64,000 bases of DNA from Petrimonas sulfuriphila (GTDB lineage Bacteria; Bacteroidota; Bacteroidia; Bacteroidales; Dysgonomonadaceae), in the NCBI RefSeq assembly GCF_051201015.1, contig NZ_JBPEHI010000007.1; one strand, given 5' to 3'. Below the pieces are notes generated by a model. It was not told the DNA's origin. It saw nothing but the letters and a program-made list of their open reading frames with translations, and did no database searches. This document shows, piece after piece, positions 9,432 through 18,000 of the stretch; the first letter of the stretch is position 1, and each line of letters begins with the position of its first letter. The position numbers and the translations under genes are program-made.

Positions 9432-10676
9432 TCATTGCCCCCAACCTGCCTTCATGTATTTCGACGAAACATACCGCTTATTAACCTTTCTCCTTTTCGT
9501 CTGCATAAATACATTCATTCCCGATCTGAGCCACATACTCATTGAAAAAAGAATGCCTGCCACCGGTAATTGTTGTGGCAGCAACCACCAGAAAAGCAGA
9601 AAGAGGGTTAGGGCTGCAAAGTTAATAAAATGATAGATATTTACCGCTTTTTTCACCGGCTTTGCCCAAAATAAAATGGCAGCGACAAGCGCAAAAATGT
9701 TTAGCCATACAAAATTCCAGTTAGGATTTGTAGCCGGATGCTCCGAAAAAAACATCAGGAGAAACAGGATACATCCTCCCAAGCCGTAAACAGCGAACAA
9801 AATCGTGTCATAAATTTGGGGCAACTGGGTTTTATTCCACTTTATGTATTGAATAATCGATACCAGCAAGGTTATAAAAAAAAGCGCGAATGCCGCTATT
9901 AACGGTGAAAATATAATCTGTTCGCTACCATTGTCCTCCTCATTTGAAACCAATACCGTAGTTGTACTTCTGATAAGGGGATAGCTAACAGAGTCGTTCT
10001 TAACAACGGTTGCCCCCTCAAATGAATTCATCAAATAAGAAGGAATAAACATTTTTGCACGAACATCAATAGGGGAATCGGCTCCCGCACCTATGACCAA
10101 ATCAATACCGAATTTGTTCCACGGATAGGGTTGTAAACATTCGTGCAAGAGATCCCGATAGGTTTGTCCTTCCTTTGTGGGTGGGTATATAATCTTACCT
10201 CCGGCGAATTTCTCCACCATATCGCGCGGACGTGTGGCGCAGTTGTCGTAAAAATAATTATACCGATACCCCCTGTTTTCCGGCAAATGATTGAGGTACA
10301 AGGCCTCCCATAACTGTTGCTTTTCCGGTTGAGCTAAATTAAGCTCCTGTTCATAAACGGCGACCTTCTTGTAGGCATATTCATTGATAAATCCTTCAAA
10401 AGATGTTGTTCCCAAAATATAATCGGTTTCTCCCCTTACAAAGTGATACATAAAATTGGGCTGGGTAGGATCAAAAAAACCGTAATTGAATACAATATCC
10501 ATGTGTGCGGAATCGTCCTGTACACGCAACGCCGTATGTCCGTAAAACGCATAAACTGCTCCCGACCATGGCCCGCAGGTCATCAGGCTTATTTTGGCAC
10601 TGTCGCTCAATACTACCTGGGCATTTGCAAAAACCGACATCGTGATAAGAATCAGGGCAAAAAAATATTTTTTCAT
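9432..10676 (-). CDS. DUF4105 (Lnb N-terminal domain-like) exported membrane protein
   Basis: A 414-residue protein with a signal peptide (1 to about 19, ending FANA-Q). The periplasmic part matches DUF4105: GPWSGAVYAFYGHTALRV, FNYGFFDP, FVRGETDYILG and YNYFYDNCATRPRD. The conserved His in GHTALR and Cys in DNCATRP look like a papain-type or NlpC-like pair, but no activity is established as far as I know. The C-terminal 160 residues hold about five hydrophobic spans, so the domain faces the periplasm from the inner membrane. The gene stands alone and diverges from the nitroreductase gene at 10898. Confidence 0.8.
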   Translation of the reverse strand: MKKYFFALILITMSVFANAQVVLSDSAKISLMTCGPWSGAVYAFYGHTALRVQDDSAHMDIVFNYGFFDPTQPNFMYHFVRGETDYILGTTSFEGFINEYAYKKVAVYEQELNLAQPEKQQLWEALYLNHLPENRGYRYNYFYDNCATRPRDMVEKFAGGKIIYPPTKEGQTYRDLLHECLQPYPWNKFGIDLVIGAGADSPIDVRAKMFIPSYLMNSFEGATVVKNDSVSYPLIRSTTTVLVSNEEDNGSEQIIFSPLIAAFALFFITLLVSIIQYIKWNKTQLPQIYDTILFAVYGLGGCILFLLMFFSEHPATNPNWNFVWLNIFALVAAILFWAKPVKKAVNIYHFINFAALTLFLLFWWLLPQQLPVAGILFSMSMWLRSGMNVFMQTKRRKVNKRYVSSKYMKAGWGQ

Positions 10677-10702
10677 TATCGACTGAACTTATGTTGGAAA
10701 TG

Positions 10703-10710
10703 CAAATTTA
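10703..10710 (-). promoter_or_regulatory. Putative -7 box (TAAATTTG) for the DUF4105 gene
   Basis: On the minus strand this reads TAAATTTG, matching the Bacteroides -7 consensus TAnnTTTG, 26 bases before the ATG. No good -33 TTTG lies at the right distance. Confidence 0.35.
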
Positions 10711-10863
10711 CATATAAAAGTTTATTTTCACGGCTTTTCAATCAATGGAAAAACCACAGGACCTCCACCTACCTCTCGGTTTCTGACACAACCGATGCCT
10801 GAAAAATGGGATAATCCGCTATATTTTAACCTGTTTTTAAACCATACGTTCGGCATTTTTGGC

Positions 10864-10871
10864 TATATTTG
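10864..10871 (+). promoter_or_regulatory. Putative -7 box (TATATTTG) for the nitroreductase gene
   Basis: TATATTTG fits TAnnTTTG and ends 26 bases before the chosen ATG at 10898. That supports the ATG at 10898 over the upstream one at 10859, which would lie in front of the promoter. The -33 region is only T-rich. Confidence 0.42.
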
Positions 10872-10897
10872 TACGTCGTAAATCTAAAATTTTAAGC

Positions 10898-11500
10898 ATG
10901 AACAAATTGGTTATTTTTCTTTTATTTTCATGGCTGACACTACCCTTGGATGCTCAGGACATTCAACTCTCCGCTCCGGATAAAAAAGGCGGAAAACCCC
11001 TAATGCAGGCGTTGAGTGAACGCAAATCCGCCCGTGAGTTTCAGGAAAAAGAACTGCCGGACGAGGTTCTATCCAATTTACTTTGGGCGGCCAACGGATT
11101 TAACCGCGAAGATAAGCGTACTGCCCCAACAGCCAACAACAGGCAGGAACTCGAACTTTACCTGGTGATGAAAAGCGGTATTTATTTTTACAATGCCCGG
11201 GAACATAGACTGGCGTTGGTAAAAAAAGGCGATTATAGGAAAAGTGCTGGTACACAAACCTATGTTGCCAACGCACCGGTGAATATCCTTTTTGTTTCCG
11301 ATTCCGGAAAAGCATCGGGCAAAAACTATGCATACACCGATTGCGGCTTTGTTTCGCAAAATATTTATTTGTTCTGCGCCTCCGAAGGATTGGCAACGGT
11401 TGTACGCGGTTCGTACGACAAAAAGGTACTTGAAGAGCTCCTGCAATTACCGGCAAATCAGGAAGTGCTGCTCACACAAACGGTTGGCTATCCCAAATAG
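10898..11500 (+). CDS. Exported SagB/ThcOx-type nitroreductase-family protein
   Basis: The start at 10898 gives 200 residues beginning with a signal peptide (MNKLVIFLLFSWLTLPLDAQ). An in-frame ATG at 10859 would bury this peptide and overlap the probable promoter. The mature part has the FMN-oxidoreductase pattern: LSERKSAREFQEKELPDEVL (Arg residues that contact FMN phosphate in the family), LLWAANGFNR and ASEGLATVVRG. Family members are FMN-dependent oxidoreductases, but the substrate cannot be told. Export of an FMN enzyme is unusual though common in Bacteroidota relatives. The gene ends at a strong terminator shared with rpmE2. Confidence 0.82.
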   Translation: MNKLVIFLLFSWLTLPLDAQDIQLSAPDKKGGKPLMQALSERKSAREFQEKELPDEVLSNLLWAANGFNREDKRTAPTANNRQELELYLVMKSGIYFYNAREHRLALVKKGDYRKSAGTQTYVANAPVNILFVSDSGKASGKNYAYTDCGFVSQNIYLFCASEGLATVVRGSYDKKVLEELLQLPANQEVLLTQTVGYPK

Positions 11501-11525
11501 TTTGCCGGCTTCGCATTGTTCGTTA

Positions 11526-11566
11526 ACAAAAACGGTGATTCTCTTTCGAAAACCACCGTTTTTTAT
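11526..11566. terminator. Bidirectional rho-independent terminator between the nitroreductase gene and rpmE2
   Basis: AAAAACGGTG (11528-11537) pairs perfectly with CACCGTTTTT (11554-11563) around a 16-base loop, followed by T-rich sequence on the plus strand. The A-run at the left provides a T-run on the minus strand. It lies between two convergent genes. Confidence 0.8.
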
Positions 11567-11584
11567 TATTACCTGAAAAAGGAT

Positions 11585-11839
11585 TTATTTTTTCTTACGA
11601 TCTCCGTAACGGCTCATAAACTTGTCGACACGTCCGGCTGTATCCACCAATTTTTGTTTTCCGGTGTAAAACGGATGCGATGAACTGGTAATTTCAAGTT
11701 TCACCAAAGGATAAGTAACACCGTCAATCTCAATGGTTTCCTTGGCGTTTATAGTAGAACGTGAAATAAAAATTTCTTCGTTCGACATATCTTTGAAAAC
11801 TACCGGGCGATAATTGCTTGGATGTATTTCTTTTTTCAT
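11585..11839 (-). CDS. rpmE2: 50S ribosomal protein L31 type B
   Basis: An 84-residue protein starting MKKEIHPSNYRPVVFKDMSN and containing SSSHPFYTGKQK, the L31 signature. It has no cysteine, so it is the zinc-free type B form that in many bacteria replaces the zinc-binding form when zinc is scarce. The ATG at 11839 is chosen over an upstream in-frame extension to 12016 that encodes an AT-rich, non-homologous stretch across the promoter. It is a single gene with its own -7 box. Confidence 0.96.
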   Translation of the reverse strand: MKKEIHPSNYRPVVFKDMSNEEIFISRSTINAKETIEIDGVTYPLVKLEITSSSHPFYTGKQKLVDTAGRVDKFMSRYGDRKKK

Positions 11840-11886
11840 TGTTATATGATTTGTTTTATTTTTTGTTGCTTTGGATTTTCGGAATG

Positions 11887-11894
11887 CAAAGATA
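11887..11894 (-). promoter_or_regulatory. Putative -7 box (TATCTTTG) for rpmE2
   Basis: Minus-strand TATCTTTG fits TAnnTTTG, 47 bases upstream of the rpmE2 ATG. The -33 region is A/T-rich without a clean TTTG. Confidence 0.45.
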
Positions 11895-11958
11895 TAACAA
11901 TTCATTGAAATAGAAAAATTAAATAGAAATAATTTAGAAAAAATCGATTCCGATAGCT

Positions 11959-11966
11959 TAATTTTG
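11959..11966 (+). promoter_or_regulatory. Putative -7 box (TAATTTTG) for cinA
   Basis: TAATTTTG fits TAnnTTTG, 52 bases upstream of the cinA ATG. A TTTA at 11933-11936 lies 22 bases further up and could serve as a weak -33 box. Confidence 0.45.
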
Positions 11967-12018
11967 TACGAAATTGGAAAGCTAAAAAGAAACAAGCATG
12001 TAAATCGGTTACACACAA

Positions 12019-13272
12019 ATGAAAATAGAGATTATAACCGTTGGAGATGAAATTCTTATCGGGCAAATTATTGATACCAATTCCGCCTGGATGGCTGCAG
12101 AACTCACCCGGCAGGGATTTGAAATCGTGGCAATTACAACCGTCGGCGATCGGGAAGAAGATATGGCGAAAGCCATTGACACGGGCTTTTACAGGGCGGA
12201 TGTGCTGTTGATGACCGGAGGAGTTGGACCCACCCGGGACGATATTACCAAGAAAACACTCTGCAACTACTTCCGTACCGAATTAATTTTCAACGAAAAG
12301 GTCTTTCGACAAATCAACCGTCTCTTTGCACACAAAAATTATCCGATGAATGAATTGACAAAGAACCAGGCTTTTGTTCCGAAAGGTTGTACTGTTATAC
12401 AGAACAGAGTCGGAACAGCCCCCCTTCTTTGGTTTGAACAAAGAAACCACATATTGGTTTCAATGCCAGGTGTTCCTTTCGAGATGAAAACAGCAGTAAC
12501 CACTGAAATCATTCCCCGATTAAAAAAACGATTCCTATCGGTTGACTACCTGAAGTCTTCATTCCTCGTATCGGGAATCACGGAATCGTCATTGGCCATC
12601 CTGCTGGAAGACTTTGAAGCGACACTTCCAGGCAATTTCTCACTCGCCTATCTCCCCTCCTACGGATTGATCCGCTTACGACTGTCGGCCCGGGGCAAAG
12701 AGAACCTTCCGGAAATGAGGTTTCAAGAGAAAAAACTCAGGGAAGTGTTGTGCGATTTCCTTGTTGCTGATAGTGATGAACCGCTTGAAGCATTGCTGGG
12801 TGAAGCTTTGAGAAAAGAAAAGCTCACCCTCTCCACAGCCGAGAGTTGCACCGGAGGAAACATTGCCCACCGGATAACGCTTGTTCCGGGCGCGTCGGAG
12901 TATTACAAAGGTACGGTTGTATCGTACGACAACAGAGTTAAAATCTCCCTGCTGGAGGTTTCAAACCAAGCAATTGAAACGTACGGTGCCGTCAGCCGCG
13001 AAGTAGTGGAGCAAATGGCGCAGAATGTATCTGAAAAAATGAAGACCGACTGCTCCATAGCCGTATCAGGTATTGCCGGCCCTGATGGAGGCACACCCGA
13101 AAAACCAGTGGGAACGGTATGGATTTGCACCCGGATGCATCGCGAAACGGTAACGAAAAAATATCAATTCGGTACTTCCCGCGAAGAAAACATAAACAGA
13201 ACAACCAACATGGCTATCCTACAGATGATAAAAATGCTTGACAAATATAAAAACAAAAAAGATGCAAACTAA
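12019..13272 (+). CDS. cinA: CinA-family protein (nicotinamide-nucleotide amidase with molybdopterin-binding-like domain)
   Basis: A 417-residue two-domain protein. The N-terminal MoCF/COG1058 domain begins MKIEIITVGDEILIGQIIDT and contains MTGGVGPTRDD. The C-terminal amidase domain contains STAESCTGGNIAHRIT, GTVVSYDN and GIAGPDGGTPEKPVGTV. In the family the C-terminal domain deamidates NMN in pyridine-nucleotide recycling, and the N-terminal domain can act as an ADP-ribose pyrophosphatase. Both halves look complete. It is the first gene of a tight cluster: its last 11 bases overlap the redoxin gene, and a methyltransferase follows with a 4-base overlap. Confidence 0.93.
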   Translation: MKIEIITVGDEILIGQIIDTNSAWMAAELTRQGFEIVAITTVGDREEDMAKAIDTGFYRADVLLMTGGVGPTRDDITKKTLCNYFRTELIFNEKVFRQINRLFAHKNYPMNELTKNQAFVPKGCTVIQNRVGTAPLLWFEQRNHILVSMPGVPFEMKTAVTTEIIPRLKKRFLSVDYLKSSFLVSGITESSLAILLEDFEATLPGNFSLAYLPSYGLIRLRLSARGKENLPEMRFQEKKLREVLCDFLVADSDEPLEALLGEALRKEKLTLSTAESCTGGNIAHRITLVPGASEYYKGTVVSYDNRVKISLLEVSNQAIETYGAVSREVVEQMAQNVSEKMKTDCSIAVSGIAGPDGGTPEKPVGTVWICTRMHRETVTKKYQFGTSREENINRTTNMAILQMIKMLDKYKNKKDAN

Positions 13273-13705
13273 AACAGAAAAAATCACCGTAAAGTCTCTG
13301 GACGGCAACACGCTGAATTTAATGGATATTTATCGGGGAAAACCTCTGCTAATCTTGTTTTTCAACATCCATTGCCTGGGATGTGTGGGCAGGGCAATCC
13401 CCTTGGCCTACGACTACCTGCAGGAATTCAAAGACCTGAACGTAGTGGCCATCCACACCACTTTTGGGAAAGAGATGATCTCCAAAGACGACATCCTCAA
13501 CTTATTTACAATGAAGGAGCTACCATTCCCTATCTATTTTGACATTGAAAAAACAAATTACGAAACGTTTGAATGCGAGGGCACACCCCATTGGATTCTG
13601 TTGGATAAAGAAGGCAACCCGACCCGGTCAATTTTCGGATCGCAGGATGGCTCCCAAACCCGCTTGATTTACGCACTCGAAGAATTAACACGAGAATCGG
13701 AATGA
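13262..13705 (+). CDS. Thioredoxin-fold redoxin (AhpC/TSA-like)
   Basis: The start at 13262 (MQTKTEKITVKSLDGN) overlaps the cinA stop by 11 bases and gives 147 residues; an upstream in-frame ATG at 13238 lies deeper in cinA. The redoxin fold is shown by PLLILFFNIHCLGCVGRA, with a CxxC pair (CLGC), by FPIYFDIEKTNYETFECEGT, and by the cis-Pro loop TPHWILLDKEGN. No signal peptide is seen, so it is probably cytoplasmic. A thiol oxidoreductase or peroxidase role is inferred; the physiological partner is unknown. It is transcriptionally linked to cinA and the following methyltransferase. Confidence 0.82.
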   Translation: MQTKTEKITVKSLDGNTLNLMDIYRGKPLLILFFNIHCLGCVGRAIPLAYDYLQEFKDLNVVAIHTTFGKEMISKDDILNLFTMKELPFPIYFDIEKTNYETFECEGTPHWILLDKEGNPTRSIFGSQDGSQTRLIYALEELTRESE

Positions 13706-14319
13706 AAGAATTCTGGGACAACAAATATTCCACAAATGAATATGTTTACGGAGAAGAACCGAATGAATACTTCAAGTACGCAATAGATACTTTTCTACCG
13801 GCCGGAAGATTACTTCTACCGGCCGAAGGAGAAGGTCGGAATGCCGTGTATGCTGTCAAGAAAGGCTTGGAGGTAGTCGCGTTCGACCAAAGCAAAGAAG
13901 GAAAGAAGAAAGCCCTAAAACTGGCTGACAAAGCCGGTGTAAAAATTGATTATCGAGTAGGTGAACTTCCCGATCTTCCGTTGGAGGGAGAAATTTTCAC
14001 CGCTGCCGCTCTTATTTATGCTCATTTTACCCCACAACTGCGTTTGGAGTATCACCGGTTGATCGGTAAACTTATCAAGCCCGAGGGTCTTATTATTGTG
14101 GAGGGATTCAGCCAACAGCACATCGAATATCAGAAAAAATATCCCAATATCGGTGGGCCACGAAATATCGGGATGTTGTATACCCTGGAGATGATCCGGA
14201 GTGATTTTGACGATTTTGAGCCCATCGAATCAAGTGAAGGAGAGGTGGAACTTTCCGAAGGAAGCAGCCACATAGGTACCGGTAACGTAATACGGTTCAT
14301 AGGAAGGAAAGTCAAGTGA
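13702..14319 (+). CDS. Class I SAM-dependent methyltransferase (TehB-like)
   Basis: A 205-residue protein whose start (ATGA) overlaps the redoxin stop by four bases. The N-terminus MKEFWDNKYSTNEYVYGEEPN is typical of TehB-like methyltransferases. Motif I is LLLPAEGEGRNAVYAVKKG, followed by the acidic strand end VVAFDQS and the post-motif IYAHF. TehB-type enzymes methylate chalcogen oxyanions or thiols, but many homologues have unknown substrates. Coupling with a redoxin suggests thiol or oxidant chemistry; this is inference from the overlap only. Confidence 0.82.
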   Translation: MKEFWDNKYSTNEYVYGEEPNEYFKYAIDTFLPAGRLLLPAEGEGRNAVYAVKKGLEVVAFDQSKEGKKKALKLADKAGVKIDYRVGELPDLPLEGEIFTAAALIYAHFTPQLRLEYHRLIGKLIKPEGLIIVEGFSQQHIEYQKKYPNIGGPRNIGMLYTLEMIRSDFDDFEPIESSEGEVELSEGSSHIGTGNVIRFIGRKVK

Positions 14320-14461
14320 AAACCTACTGAGTTGCCTGTGTCCGGAAAGGTTGTTTTAAGGTTTTTGCTTATACACGATTTTTCTCCCCCTGATTTATAC
14401 GTTTTAACCAAAATTTCCGTTATATTTACTGAATCGAGTATCGTTACAACTTTTTGAATTT

Positions 14462-15052
14462 ATGATTGACTATATCAAAGGTGAAATCGCTGAGTTAACA
14501 CCTGCTTCCATTACAATTGAATGCAATGGCATTGGCTATATGGCAAATATTTCCCTGAACACGTACACCGCACTCAACGGCAAACAATCGGCCAAGCTTT
14601 ACATTTTTGAATCCATCCGCGAAGACGCACACGTGCTTTTTGGTTTTGCCGACAAACACGAACGCGAAATTTTTCTACACCTTATCAGCGTATCGGGTGT
14701 CGGCCCAAGCACAGGACGAATGATTTTGTCGTCACTCAGTTCCCGTGAACTGGAAGCGGTTATTGCTTCTGAAAACGCGACTGTACTCCAGTCTGTAAAG
14801 GGTATCGGTGCAAAAACCGCACAACGCATCATCATCGATCTGAAGGATAAGATCAAGTATACGGAAGAGGGTTCAACGGTGAAAATACCGGCTGCCTTGT
14901 TTATCTCGGGAGCGGCCCTGGAAGCTGTTTCTGCACTGGTGATGCTAGGATTTACCAAACAAGCATCGGAAAAGGCAGTGGCAAAAATAGCGAAAGAATC
15001 ACCGTCACTATCGGTAGAGGCCATTATTAAAGAGGCGTTGAAACGGATGTAA
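14462..15052 (+). CDS. ruvA: Holliday junction branch migration complex subunit RuvA
   Basis: RuvA binds four-way DNA junctions and loads the RuvB motor. The 196-residue protein has the OB-fold domain (MIDYIKGEIAELTPASITIE), two helix-hairpin-helix motifs (SVSGVGPSTGRMIL and SVKGIGAKTAQRII) and the C-terminal domain III that contacts RuvB (ALVMLGFTKQASEKAVAKI). Length and start agree with the family. RuvB is not in the window. The sprA gene starts 41 bases downstream on the same strand, so the two are probably co-transcribed. Confidence 0.96.
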   Translation: MIDYIKGEIAELTPASITIECNGIGYMANISLNTYTALNGKQSAKLYIFESIREDAHVLFGFADKHEREIFLHLISVSGVGPSTGRMILSSLSSRELEAVIASENATVLQSVKGIGAKTAQRIIIDLKDKIKYTEEGSTVKIPAALFISGAALEAVSALVMLGFTKQASEKAVAKIAKESPSLSVEAIIKEALKRM

Positions 15053-15093
15053 AATGAGTTGTGAGTTATGTTATCTATCCACTCACTGGATAA

Positions 15094-18000
15094 TTGAAAA
15101 GAACAGCATTATATAACCTCTTTCTCATTGTTCTGCTTGCTGTGAGCAGAATACAACCTGTTGTTGCTCAGCAAGACACCACCAAATCAAGGTTTCCGGT
15201 GCAGAAAACGACCGTTGAAATGGTGGAAGACCTAACTAAAAAATTACCTGCCGATCTCCAAACACCCTCGAACATAAGAACGGAAGTGTTTTATGATTAC
15301 AAAACCAACCGGTATGTTTTCCAAAACAAAGTCGGCGATAAGGTAACAGGAATTCCATTTACCATGACGCCTGCGGAGTACATGGAATATACGTTGAAAG
15401 AATCGAACGACAAGTATTTCAAAGATAGAAATGCCATCAGGAAAGAGGACAAACCTGCAGGCAAGGAGCCGTTACCGTTTTTCAACCTACGTCGGAGCAA
15501 CACGCTGCTGGAAGACGTTTTCGGGCCTGGCGGAATCCAGTTGACCACTCAGGGATCGATAGAACTCAGCAGCGGGTTAATAAGAAACGTAATCGACAAC
15601 CCCACCCTCCCCGAGCGCTCCCGAAAGCGAACCCGGTTCGATCTCGATCCACAAATTCAGCTTAACGTCAATGCCAAAGTCGGCAACAAGATTAATTTCG
15701 GACTGAATTACGATACCGATGCTGCGTTCAATTTCGATGCCAGACGTGTAAAACTCGCTTATCAGGGTGATGAAGACGAAATCATCAAAAACATGGAAGC
15801 CGGAAACGTGAGTATGACCACCGAAAACTCGCTTATCAACGGCGGAACGGCTCTTTTCGGTATCAAATCAGACCTACAGTTCGGCAAATTGCGCGTAAGC
15901 ACTGTTTTGTCGCAACAGGAGTCGGAATCCCGGACCATCAGTTCTCGCGGTGCCGTTCAAACCACACCTTTCGAAATTAATGCCGATCAGTACGACGAAA
16001 ACCGTCATTTCTTTTTAAGTCATTACTTCAGGGACAATTACGACAAAGCACTGGCAAAATTGCCTTACGTCCAATCGGCGGTCTCGATAACCCGGTTAGA
16101 AGTATGGGTGACCAACAAACGAAGCAGCTATGACCAGGCACGGGACATACTGGCTTTAGCTGATCTGGGGGAGCACAGCTCCATCCATAATCCCCTGTGG
16201 TCGACTACCGGTACAGAAACTGTGCCGCATAACGATGCCAATACGATGCACCGGGAACTGATCTCCACTTACGTTGCCGCACGCGATATCAGCCAAACCG
16301 CGGCAGTCCTTCCTTCAACCGTGATTATGGGCCGCGATTACGAGAAAATTGAAAGCGCACGGCTGCTCACTCCTTCCGAATATACTTTCCAGCCGCAATT
16401 GGGTTATGTTTCGTTGCGTACACCGTTGCAGGCCGATGAAGTACTAGCTGTTGCCTACGAATACATCTACAACGGAAAAGCTTATCAGGTGGGGGAATTT
16501 TCATCCAACCAAAACGTTGGTGCCCTTTTTCTGAAGCTCTTGAAGCCTGTCTCCCTTTCTCCGCAAGCCTATACCTGGGATTTGATGATGAAAAATATCT
16601 ATTCACTGGGATACAATGCGTACAACATACAGAAAGACCGGTTTAAGCTCAGTATCACTTACCAGAGCGACACCACCGGCGTTTACCTGAATTATATTCC
16701 CGAAGGCGATATCCGCGATCACCTATTGCTGAACGTGATGAATCTGGACAACCTGAATTCAGCTAACGACCCTCATCCTGACGGTATTTTTGACTTTCTG
16801 GACGGTTACACCGTTATGGCCGATAACGGACGGATCATCTTTCCTGTAGTGGAACCTTTCGGTTCACACTTGCGAAAAATGATCGCTGACGATGCCGTTG
16901 CTGAAAAATACGTTTTTCAACAACTTTATGACTCCACACTGACCGTTGCCCGGCAGTTTGCAGAGAAAAATAAATTCAGGATTTCGGGCGAATACCGGGG
17001 CAGTTCGGGCGCGGAACTCAACCTGAATGCCACGAACATTACGCGCGGATCCGTGCGGGTCACAGCTAACGGCGTAGCGTTAATCGAGGGCACCGACTAT
17101 ACGGTGGATTATATTTCCGGGACGGTGACTATCATCAACCAGGCGATCCTGGATGCGGGAACACCTGTGACCGTGACACTCGAAAATCAATCGGTGTTCA
17201 ACATGCAGCGTAAAACAATGATGGGAGTTGACCTGGCGTACAACTTCTCGAAAGATTTCAGGGTTGGAGCTACTGTTATGCACTATTACGAAAAACCCCT
17301 TACCGTGAAAACCGTTTTTGGCGAAGAATCTGTAAAAAACACCCTTTGGGGCCTGAATACCTCGTTTAGGAAACAATCGTATGCGCTAACCCGCCTGCTC
17401 GATATACTGCCCTTCGTGGACGCCTCCGCCCCATCCCAACTGACAGCCAACCTGGAATTTGCCCACATGATTCCCGGACATTACCGCAACAAGTACACAG
17501 GCGGATATTCTTACCTGGACGATTTTGAAACATCTACCTCAAGAATCGACTTACGGTCACCCTACGGTTGGTCGCTGGCATCAACACCATTCAACGATAC
17601 CTCCACCGGGCTGTTTCCCGAAGCGGCATTAACCAACAATATCGATTACGGAAAAAACCGGGCGCACATGGCGTGGTTCTATATTGACGGGCTGTTTACA
17701 CACCGGAACTCCTCACTCACCCCCGCACACATAAAAAACGACAAGGAGCAGCTATCCAATCACCTGGTACGCGAAATCTACGAACGTGAGATTTTTCCCG
17801 ACAAGGAAGCCGTTTACGGCGATCCCCCTACACTTCCGGTGATGAACATCTCTTTTTACCCCGACGAACGCGGCCCATACAACCTCGACACCAGCATCGA
17901 TCCCGAAGGAAAATTACTTAACCCGGAAAAGCGGTGGGGAGGAATCACACGAAAAATGGACATTCGCGATTTTGAAGCGGCTAACATCGAATATATCGAA

